A DNA stretch of 64,000 nt from Pseudomonas wenzhouensis (GTDB lineage Bacteria > Pseudomonadota > Gammaproteobacteria > Pseudomonadales > Pseudomonadaceae): contig NZ_CP072610.1 in assembly GCF_021029445.1 (NCBI RefSeq), forward strand, positions 4,340,001 to 4,404,000, read 5' to 3'. The first letter of the stretch is position 1. Each line of letters begins with the position of its first letter. The notes beneath the pieces were generated by a model. It worked only from the letters and a program-made list of their open reading frames with translations. It had not been told where the DNA came from and searched no databases. A program made the position numbers and the translations under genes. Positions 25,026-32,068 of this stretch are shown here, one piece after another.

Positions 25026-26810
25026 ATGTCCGCCTTCACCGCTACCGCCCCTGACCGTGTACTGGATCTTGGCGACCTGCTGCGTGAGCTGGTGGCCCAG
25101 GGCCGGGTCGAGCAGGACGTGGCCGAGCAGTGCCTGGCGATTCGCCGCAGCTCACTGAACAACACCCAACATCCGCTGGAGTTCCTCGCCGCACAGCAGG
25201 TCGACGACCTGACGCGCCCGGGCAAGAAGCTCGACCTGGAAACCCTTACCGTCTGGCTGGCCGACTTCGCCGGCCAACCCTACCTGCGCATCGATCCACT
25301 GAAGATCGACGTGCCGGCCATCACCCCGCTGATGTCCTACGCCTTCGCCCAGCGCCACAAGATTCTCGCCGTGGCGGTGGACAGCGAGAGCGTGACCATC
25401 GCCAGCAGCCAGCCACTGGTGCACAGCTGGGAAGCCAATCTGGTTCACGTGCTCAAGCGCCCGATCAGACGCGTGGTGGCCAATCCCAGCGATATCCAGC
25501 GCTTCACCACCGAGTTCTATCGCCTGGCGCGTTCGGTCAGCGGCGCCAATGCCACCGATCAAAAGGTCAGCGGGGTCGGCAACTTCGAGCAATTGCTCAG
25601 CCTCGGCGCCCAGGATCAGGAGCCGGACGCCAACGACGCGCACATCGTCAACATCGTCGACTGGCTGTTCCAGTACGCCTTCCAGCAACGCGCCAGCGAT
25701 ATCCACATCGAGCCACGTCGCGAGCAGGGCAGCGTACGCTTTCGCATCGACGGTGTGCTGCACACCGTCTACCAGTTCCCGGCACAGGTGACCATGGCGG
25801 TGGTCAGCCGCCTGAAGAACCTCGGGCGCATGAACATCGCCGAGAAACGCAAACCACAGGATGGCCGGGTCAAGACCAAGACGCCCGACGGCAACGAGGT
25901 CGAACTGCGCCTGTCGACGCTGCCCACTGCCTTCGGCGAGAAGATGGTGATGCGTATCTTCGACCCCGATGTGCTGCTGAAAAGCCCGGATCAGCTTGGC
26001 TTCTCTCCTGACGACCTGCGCCGCTGGGCCAGCATGACCAGCCAGCCCAACGGCATCATCCTGGTCACCGGCCCCACCGGCTCGGGCAAGACCACCACGC
26101 TCTACACCACGCTCAAGCAGCTGGCGACCGAGGAAGTGAACGTCTGCACCATCGAAGACCCGATCGAGATGATCGAGGGCGCCTTCAACCAAATGCAGGT
26201 GCAACACAACATCGACCTGAACTTCGCCAGCGGCGTGCGCGCGCTGATGCGCCAGGACCCGGACATCATCATGGTCGGTGAGATCCGCGACCTGGAAACC
26301 GCCGAAATGGCCATCCAGGCAGCGCTGACCGGCCACCTGGTACTGTCCACCCTGCACACCAACGATGCCCCCAGCGCCATCACCCGCCTGCTCGAACTCG
26401 GCGTGCCGCACTACCTGCTCAAGGCCACCCTCCTCGGCGTCATGGCACAGCGCCTGGTGCGTACCCTGTGCCCGCACTGCAAGGCGCCGGTGCAACTGGA
26501 CGAGGACGCCTGGAATAGCCTGACCCGCCCCTGGAGCTCGCCACTGCCAACGCAGGCTCATCATGCCGTCGGCTGCCTGGAGTGCCGCGAAACCGGCTAT
26601 CGTGGCCGTGCCGGTGTCTACGAAATCATGCTGATCAACGACGCCATCAAACCGCTGATCAACGCCGACACCGACCTCACCGCACTGCGCCGCGCCGCCT
26701 TCAAGGACGGTATGCGCAGCCTGCGCCTGTCCGGCGCACAAAAGGTCGCCGCCGGCCTGACCACCCTCGAGGAAGTGCTGCGCGTCACGCCACAAAGCGA
26801 GCAACGCTGA
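25026..26810 (+). CDS. stand-alone GspE/PulE-type secretion ATPase
   Basis: 594 aa, cytoplasmic. The N-terminal T2SSE_N/MshEN-like domain is at about residues 60-165. The ATPase core has Walker A GPTGSGKTTT (about 349), the Asp box, Walker B in 'QDPDIIMVGEIRDLETAEMA', and the His box 'GHLVLSTLHTNDA'. The tetracysteine metal site is CPHC then CLEC. All catalytic elements look intact. Such ATPases power type II secretion or type IV pili, but no pseudopilin, GspF or secretin gene is nearby, so it must work with components encoded elsewhere or have another role. The ATG at 25026 follows GAGGAG. Confidence 0.88.
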   Translation: MSAFTATAPDRVLDLGDLLRELVAQGRVEQDVAEQCLAIRRSSLNNTQHPLEFLAAQQVDDLTRPGKKLDLETLTVWLADFAGQPYLRIDPLKIDVPAITPLMSYAFAQRHKILAVAVDSESVTIASSQPLVHSWEANLVHVLKRPIRRVVANPSDIQRFTTEFYRLARSVSGANATDQKVSGVGNFEQLLSLGAQDQEPDANDAHIVNIVDWLFQYAFQQRASDIHIEPRREQGSVRFRIDGVLHTVYQFPAQVTMAVVSRLKNLGRMNIAEKRKPQDGRVKTKTPDGNEVELRLSTLPTAFGEKMVMRIFDPDVLLKSPDQLGFSPDDLRRWASMTSQPNGIILVTGPTGSGKTTTLYTTLKQLATEEVNVCTIEDPIEMIEGAFNQMQVQHNIDLNFASGVRALMRQDPDIIMVGEIRDLETAEMAIQAALTGHLVLSTLHTNDAPSAITRLLELGVPHYLLKATLLGVMAQRLVRTLCPHCKAPVQLDEDAWNSLTRPWSSPLPTQAHHAVGCLECRETGYRGRAGVYEIMLINDAIKPLINADTDLTALRRAAFKDGMRSLRLSGAQKVAAGLTTLEEVLRVTPQSEQR

Positions 26811-27082
26811 GGCGTGCGCAGCCCGCCAGCGGCGGGGGCCAGGCGGGCAAACACTGAGCCTCTTTGAGCTGCCTCACCAGCGCGGCAAGCACAAACCATT
26901 TCGATATGAACGGGTTCTCACCGCTCAACGGGCATGCGTCCACGCTGCGAAGGGGTCGGCGGCAACGGCCATGTGACTATGCTTAGATTGTTCGCTCTGG
27001 CACGCCACTGAACAACGTAGGCGAGACAGGCAAGACAAGGCAGGTAGTTGTTCAACAGCCTGCAAGCAAAGGAGTCCATGCA
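26811..27082. other. intergenic region with an inverted repeat
   Basis: 272 bp without a recognisable gene after the GspE-type ATPase. GC-rich stems directly after the stop (CCCGCC/GGCGGG, about 26822-26836) could end transcription. TGAACAAC (27009-27016) and GTTGTTCA (27047-27054) form an 8-bp inverted repeat 30 bp apart, a possible operator for the leader/nfeD unit. A ribosome site AAGGAG ends the stretch at 27069-27074. Confidence 0.5.
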
Positions 27083-27142
27083 ATGCATGTTGAAGGACGC
27101 GCAAGCAACACGCTCAGCCGGGGTCGTGCAGTACGTTCATGA
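27083..27142 (+). CDS. putative 19-aa leader peptide coupled to nfeD
   Basis: ATG at 27083 opens a 19-codon frame, MHVEGRASNTLSRGRAVRS, ending in a TGA that overlaps the NfeD ATG (ATGA at 27139-27142). The only strong Shine-Dalgarno in the area, AAGGAG (27069-27074), sits at the ideal 8-nt spacing for this ATG, whereas the NfeD ATG has none. The simplest reading is a leader whose translation delivers ribosomes to nfeD. A competing ATG at 27078 would give a 26-aa frame but is only 3 nt from AAGGAG. Peptide function, if any, is unknown. Confidence 0.5.
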   Translation: MHVEGRASNTLSRGRAVRS

Positions 27143-27384
27143 TCACCTATCTGCATAACCTGTCGTTCGAGCACTGGCTGGCCCTGGCTACCCTGCTGCT
27201 GATTTTCGAAGTGTTTGGTGCCGGCGGCTACCTGCTCTGGGTCGGCCTCATGGCTGTCGCTGTCGGCGCAGTGGTTTTCCTGCTTCCCGAGTTGCACTGG
27301 GCCTGGCAACTCATGCTGTTTGGCATGCTGGCGATACTGTCGGCATTGCTATGGCGGCGACACCAGCGCCGGACTGTCCGCTAG
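27139..27384 (+). CDS. short NfeD-like membrane protein lacking the OB domain
   Basis: 81 aa with three hydrophobic segments ('HWLALATLLLIFEVFGAGGYLLWVGLMAVAVGAVVFLL' and 'WQLMLFGMLAILSALLWRRH'). This matches the membrane half of NfeD proteins, but the frame stops right after the LLWRRH boundary where the usual 60-70-residue OB-fold domain would begin, and I see no OB sequence in any frame downstream. NfeD proteins normally partner a stomatin/SPFH protein; none is adjacent. It may be a natural minimal variant or a truncated gene. Confidence 0.7.
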   Translation: MITYLHNLSFEHWLALATLLLIFEVFGAGGYLLWVGLMAVAVGAVVFLLPELHWAWQLMLFGMLAILSALLWRRHQRRTVR

Positions 27385-27482
27385 ATAGACCACCAATGCG
27401 GGCAACCGGCCATCGCCTGCGAGGAACCATCGCTGGCCTGCATCACTCATAGGATCAGAGCCACCCCACAAGGAGTTCCATC

Positions 27483-27818
27483 ATGCGTGTAACGCGTCAT
27501 GCTGCACTGGTTTTCAGTGCCTGCCTGTTTGCCCAGACTGCCGCCGCCGATGGCCTACTGCGCGACATTCTGTCCTCCGGCGCCACCACGGCCTCGACCT
27601 ACCTGACCTTCAAGGATCGCAAGCTGGTTGCAGCGGCCGAAGAAGACGCCAGCAGCTTCGTTGCCAGCAATGGCGAAATCCGCGGCCCGCACCTGGAGGC
27701 CGCGATGCAGCAGCTGCGTAGCGCCAACCCGCAACTGCAGGACGCCGACGATATGGCACTGGCCAGCGCCATTCTTGCCACGTCGGCAGGCCCTGGCGAT
27801 AAAATGCCCGCACCATGA
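27483..27818 (+). CDS. DUF2388 secreted protein
   Basis: 111 aa with a signal peptide (MRVTRHAALVFSACLFAQTA, cut after AAA). 'ILSSGATTASTYLTFKDRKLVAAAEEDASSFVASNGEIRGPHLEAAMQQLR' is the DUF2388 core, a Pseudomonas-centred family of small periplasmic proteins often present in several copies; function unknown. A strong AAGGAG ribosome site lies 7 nt before the ATG, and a strong terminator overlaps the stop. Confidence 0.88.
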   Translation: MRVTRHAALVFSACLFAQTAAADGLLRDILSSGATTASTYLTFKDRKLVAAAEEDASSFVASNGEIRGPHLEAAMQQLRSANPQLQDADDMALASAILATSAGPGDKMPAP

Positions 27819-27850
27819 AAAAAGCCCGCATCATTCGATGCGGGCTTTTC
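27818..27850. terminator. bidirectional terminator DUF2388 / oprD
   Basis: A6, then GCCCGCATC-ATTC-GATGCGGGC, then TTTT: a perfect 9-bp stem with A- and T-runs, serving both convergent genes. Confidence 0.94.
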
Positions 27851-27901
27851 GTGGCACTTCGGAGCGACTGACCTGGTCTGACGCACCGATAGATGCAGAC
27901 C

Positions 27902-29197
27902 TTACATCAGCGGCAGGGTGTAGCTGACGATCAGACGGTTTTCGTCGATATCGTTGGCAAAGTTGGAACGCACAGATGCATTGCGCCAGCGAACACCCAG
28001 GTTCTTCAGCGCACCTTCCTGGAAGACGTACATCAGCTCGGTGTTGCGCTCCCACTCACGACCCTCGGAAAGGCCACGACCACGGTCGACGTTGTCGCCG
28101 GTCAGGTAGCGGGTCATGAAGGTCAGCCCCGGAATGCCGATGGAGGCGAAGTTGAAGTCATAACGTGCCTGGTAGGACTTCTCATCCTTGTTGGCGAAGT
28201 CGCCAATTTGCACGTAGTTGACCAGGAACGGGTCAGTGCCATTGATGTAGGCAAAACCGGTGTCACCGCTCATTTTCTGGTAGCCCAGGCCGAAGGCATG
28301 ACCGTCCAGACCGTAGGTAACCATGGCACCGAAGGCCTTGTTATCGATGTTGCTACGGTTGCCATCGTCAGTGGAACGGGCATAGCGAACGTCGGTCTTC
28401 AGGCTCTGCTTGTCGCCCAGCGGCAGGACATGCACAACGTTGAAGGAGTGCTGTTTGTACAACTCGTCCAGGTTGGAGTAGTAGTAGCCAGCGCTCAGAT
28501 CCTTGGTCAGCTTGTAGGTGCCGCCAATGAAGTCGAAGGAATCAGTGGTGGAGCCACCACGAAGATTTATACCGCGCGTCCCGACGCTTCCTGTCCGGCT
28601 ATTGAAGCTATTGGTGATGCCAATATCTTCATAATCATTAGAGTTACGGTTATTGACCTCACGAACGTGAGCCGCTTCCAGCATCAGGCCGTCGATTTCC
28701 TGGGAAACGACGTGCCCTGCTTCAAAGACCTGCGGCAGCAGACGGCTGTCACTGGAGCCGATGGCAGCGTTCTTGAACTGCATCTGGCCAACACGCAGGG
28801 TGCTGTTGGAAACCTTGGCTTTGGCCGCTACAGCCAGACCGGAGTAGTTATCCTGGGAGCCACCCGAGGAGTTATCTGGAACCAGCAAACCACTACCAGC
28901 AGTGCCGTCGCCAGAATCCAGCTTGAAGCCGAACATGCCGATGGCATCAGCACCAAAGCCCACGGTGCCTTCGGTAAAGCCGGAGTTCATGCGCAGAATG
29001 AAGCCCTGAGCCCACTCTTCCTGCTTGGACTGAGCCTGCGCCGGAACTTCACTATTGCCTTGGCGAAAATCACGGTTGAAGTAGAAGTTACGGGCTTCCA
29101 GGCTGACTTTGGTATCGCCGACCAGGTCGGCGAAGGCCACTTGGCTCAGGCCCAGGGTGCTGGCGGCTACGGCCAGTGCCAGGGAGGTCTTTCTCAT
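27902..29197 (-). CDS. OprD-family outer-membrane porin
   Basis: 431 aa with a signal peptide (MRKTSLALAVAASTLGLSQV, cut after AFA). It is an 18-stranded substrate-specific channel family. 'KVSLEARNFYFNRDF', 'GFILRMNSGFTEGTVGFGADAIGMFGFKLDSG' and 'FEAGHVVSQEIDGLMLEAAHVREVNNRN' are OprD blocks, and the protein ends in aromatic-poor 'VSYTLPLM'. The subfamily looks nearer the aromatic/carboxylate OpdK/OprE branch than the basic-amino-acid OccD branch, but that is uncertain. It stands alone with a terminator and a 423-bp upstream space. Confidence 0.88.
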   Translation of the reverse strand: MRKTSLALAVAASTLGLSQVAFADLVGDTKVSLEARNFYFNRDFRQGNSEVPAQAQSKQEEWAQGFILRMNSGFTEGTVGFGADAIGMFGFKLDSGDGTAGSGLLVPDNSSGGSQDNYSGLAVAAKAKVSNSTLRVGQMQFKNAAIGSSDSRLLPQVFEAGHVVSQEIDGLMLEAAHVREVNNRNSNDYEDIGITNSFNSRTGSVGTRGINLRGGSTTDSFDFIGGTYKLTKDLSAGYYYSNLDELYKQHSFNVVHVLPLGDKQSLKTDVRYARSTDDGNRSNIDNKAFGAMVTYGLDGHAFGLGYQKMSGDTGFAYINGTDPFLVNYVQIGDFANKDEKSYQARYDFNFASIGIPGLTFMTRYLTGDNVDRGRGLSEGREWERNTELMYVFQEGALKNLGVRWRNASVRSNFANDIDENRLIVSYTLPLM

Positions 29198-29620
29198 TAT
29201 GTTTCTCTCCAGTGTGTTTAAGGTGACGCATCGCCCGGCGCAGACTTCGGCACGAAGAGGCAGGCCGGGGCGAATGGGGCATACGCCATCGCGAGCCAGG
29301 ACACGGCTTAAACCGGGCTCGGATGAAGTGCGTAAAAACTCAGGAAGAACGGAACAACGGCGAACGCAGCGAAGCGACCGAAATAGGGCGGGCAGAGTTA
29401 TGCATGGTGGATACTCTCTCGTCGTTGTTGTTTTGCGCCGACATCCTGCGGCATCTGGCTGGGCTTATGCAGATAGCGCGCCAGCTACTTCACGCAAACG
29501 CGCGAGGCTTCTAGAACAGTAGGTTACAGTTTTTCTGCAGATCAGTGGCCCGCCGATGACGACTATCAGTCGGCAATTTTTCGCCCATGACAACTGCGTC
29601 TCAGGCGGAAAACCGCCACG
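29198..29620. other. upstream region of the OprD-family gene
   Basis: 423 bp without a credible gene. The right end (29604-29617, GGCGG-AAAA-CCGCC) is a small stem after the diguanylate cyclase stop on the minus strand. Around 29519-29575 the sequence becomes AT-richer and probably contains the porin promoter, but I cannot identify a convincing -35/-10 pair. The porin message would have a long leader if so. Confidence 0.4.
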
Positions 29621-30607
29621 TCACACCAGGACTATCTGGTTCTTGCCTTGACGCTTGGCCGTGTACATGGCGGCATCGGCGCGTGCATAGAGCGCATCGA
29701 GGCTGGCGTCCGTCGCACGCATCACGGTCAGCCCCTGACTGACCGTGATGCCGAAGTGCCTGCCCTCATGCTGGAAGCCGAGGCGCTGCACCTCACGCTG
29801 CAGCCGCTCTGCAATCTGCAGGGCTACATCCTGCTCACAGCCAGGAAACAGCGCCGCGAACTCCTCACCGCCAATACGCCCGAACAGGTCGCCACGGCGC
29901 AGTGCATGGCTGCCGCACTGAGCCAGGCGCTGCAAGACCTGATCACCGACCTGATGGCCGTACTGATCATTGATTTTCTTGAAATCGTCGAGATCGAGCA
30001 GCAGGAAAGCCAGCGGGCTGCCGAACTGGCGCGCCTGTTCGAACTCACTGCGGGCACATTCGAAGAAATGCCGGCGATTGCTGCTCTGAGTCAGCACATC
30101 GGTGGTGGCCAGGCGATGCAGCTCGCCTTCCAGACGCTTTTTCTCGGTGATGTCTTCGGCAATACCAACAATCACGCAGCCCTGCTCGGTGCTTCCCATG
30201 CGGGGGCTGACGAAACATTTGTCGCTGAGCCAGCGCAGCTGACCATCGGCACGAATGATGCGGTACTCGCGAGACTCCACGGCGCCGGTTTCCAGAACCT
30301 TGGCCATGCTTTCAGCGGCATAGTCGAGGTCATCGGGGTAGATGCTGTTACGCCACTCGCCATAATCGGCCAGCAGCAAGGCCGCGGAGCGACCGAAGAT
30401 GCGTTCATAGGCCGGGCTGACATAGATCATCCGCTGCTCGTGCCAGTCGAAGGCCCAGAGCACCGCATTGACGCTGTCAAGCAGGCTGCTGAACAGTTGC
30501 TCACGCTCGCCCAGGCGCTCCACTTCGGCCCGACTGTGCAGCAGGGCCAGGGTCAGCGCCTCCAACTCGGAAACAGCCTTGCCTTGATCATCCATTACAG
30601 CTGCCAC
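29621..30607 (-). CDS. PAS-GGDEF diguanylate cyclase
   Basis: 328 aa, no membrane segment. N-terminal coiled region (about 10-40), PAS with PAC ('EREQLFSSLLDSVNAVLWAFDW' to 'GCVIVGIAEDITEKKRLEGEL'), then GGDEF. The active-site loop is GGEEF ('RIGGEEFAAL') and an RRGD inhibitory I-site lies exactly five residues before it, so it should make c-di-GMP and be product-inhibited. The start is ambiguous: GTG at 30607 has AGGGA upstream, while an ATG at 30595 would shorten it by four residues. Confidence 0.9.
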   Translation of the reverse strand: MAAVMDDQGKAVSELEALTLALLHSRAEVERLGEREQLFSSLLDSVNAVLWAFDWHEQRMIYVSPAYERIFGRSAALLLADYGEWRNSIYPDDLDYAAESMAKVLETGAVESREYRIIRADGQLRWLSDKCFVSPRMGSTEQGCVIVGIAEDITEKKRLEGELHRLATTDVLTQSSNRRHFFECARSEFEQARQFGSPLAFLLLDLDDFKKINDQYGHQVGDQVLQRLAQCGSHALRRGDLFGRIGGEEFAALFPGCEQDVALQIAERLQREVQRLGFQHEGRHFGITVSQGLTVMRATDASLDALYARADAAMYTAKRQGKNQIVLV

Positions 30608-30659
30608 CCCGTCCCTCGTCTTTCATGAAAATGAGCCTAGTGCGAGCGCTTGGACAAAC

Positions 30660-30685
30660 AAAAAGGCCCGCCAGTTCGGCGGGCC
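30660..30685 (-). terminator. terminator of the desaturase gene
   Basis: On the minus strand GGCCCGCC-GAACT-GGCGGGCC is followed by a T-run (A-run on the plus strand). Confidence 0.88.
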
Positions 30686-30707
30686 CAGGCAGGCAGACGA
30701 GCGGCTA

Positions 30708-31898
30708 TCAGGCCGTAGCGCCGGCCGGACGCAGCGAGTAGGTCTTGAGCTGCTCGGCAAAATCACGCAGCGACTGGATGCCGCTGGCCTCGGCCTCATG
30801 CACCCACTGCTTCATGGCTTCGAGCATGTCATGACCATTGCTGCTGGTCTTGACCCAGATCTGCTGCAGCGCCAGACGTTTCTCGTAGATCACCTTGAGT
30901 GCCTGGCTTTGCGCCAGCATGTCGGCAATGCGCGCCTGGTGCTGCTCATCCAGCAGGCTCGGCTCACGCGAGAGCAGGCGCTTGGCACGACGGAACAGGT
31001 GACGCACGGACGCGTCCGCCTTGGCCATTTCCTGCTTGACCAGCGGCGCGATCACCAGCTTGCGGTACTGCGCCATGATCTGAAAGCGGTTGTTGAGGAT
31101 GGCCATGGCAGTGTCCATGTCCAGATTGCGCTTGCCTTCGACGCGATGGGCGATGGGCGCTACACGCTGCACCTGAGCCAGGCCGAGAAAGCTGAACAGC
31201 TTGATCCAGGCCCAGCCCATGTCGAACTCCCACTTCTTCACCGACAGCTTGGCGCTGTTGGGGTAGGTGTGGTGGTTGTTGTGCAGTTCTTCACCGCCGA
31301 TCAGGATGCCCCAGGGCACCAGATTGGTGGCAGCGTCGCGGCATTCGAAGTTGCGGTAGCCGACAGCATGGCCAAGACCGTTGATGACGCCCGCGGCCCA
31401 TACCGGAATCCACATCATCTGGATCGCCCAGACGGTCATGCCGAGCACACCGAACAGGGCCAGATCGATGATCGCCATCAGGGTCACACCGCCAATCGGG
31501 TAGCAGCTGTAGACATTGCGCTCGATCCAGTCGTCCGGGCAGTTCTTGCCGTAGATGCGCAACGTCTCCTGATTCTTCGCCTCTTCCTGATAGAGTTCTG
31601 CGCCCTTGCGCAGCACAGTGCCCAACCCCTTGATGACCGGGCTGTGCGGGTCATCGACGGTTTCGCACTTGGCGTGATGCTTGCGGTGGATGGCCGTCCA
31701 CTCACGGGTGTTCTGGCCGGTGGTCAACCACAGCCAGAAGCGGAAGAAATGCTTGAGTGCAGGATGCAGCTCCAGCGCACGGTGCGCGGAGTAGCGGTGC
31801 AGGTAGACGGTGACGCTGACGATGGTGACATGCGTCATTAGCAGAGTGACTGCCACCAATTGCCAGACCGACAGGTCGAGTAAACCGTTGTACCACAT
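30708..31898 (-). CDS. desA: DesA-type membrane fatty acid desaturase
   Basis: 396 aa, four or more membrane segments. The three iron-binding histidine boxes of acyl-lipid desaturases are present: HRYSAHR, HRKHHA and HNNHH, with a further His in 'NGLGHAVGYRNFE'. The ATG at 31898 (MWYNGLLDLS) gives the usual length; the frame continues upstream without a good start. The C-terminal 130 residues are helical and typical of the Pseudomonas DesA. It introduces double bonds into phospholipid acyl chains, keeping membranes fluid. Divergent from the GGDEF-EAL gene, the same pairing I recall for PA0286/PA0285. Confidence 0.9.
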   Translation of the reverse strand: MWYNGLLDLSVWQLVAVTLLMTHVTIVSVTVYLHRYSAHRALELHPALKHFFRFWLWLTTGQNTREWTAIHRKHHAKCETVDDPHSPVIKGLGTVLRKGAELYQEEAKNQETLRIYGKNCPDDWIERNVYSCYPIGGVTLMAIIDLALFGVLGMTVWAIQMMWIPVWAAGVINGLGHAVGYRNFECRDAATNLVPWGILIGGEELHNNHHTYPNSAKLSVKKWEFDMGWAWIKLFSFLGLAQVQRVAPIAHRVEGKRNLDMDTAMAILNNRFQIMAQYRKLVIAPLVKQEMAKADASVRHLFRRAKRLLSREPSLLDEQHQARIADMLAQSQALKVIYEKRLALQQIWVKTSSNGHDMLEAMKQWVHEAEASGIQSLRDFAEQLKTYSLRPAGATA

Positions 31899-32068
31899 GA
31901 GTGCCGTTGCCTCTTGATAGGTGTAAGCAGTTTGTCCTACAAGGACGAAACTTATTGCATTATCCCCGAGCCATGTCAGAAAACCAGTTGGTCTTTTAGA
32001 TAAGAATGTTTCGGCCTGGTCTGCCACCACCACGGCCAGCCCACAATTCAGGAACGACATTGCTCGCC

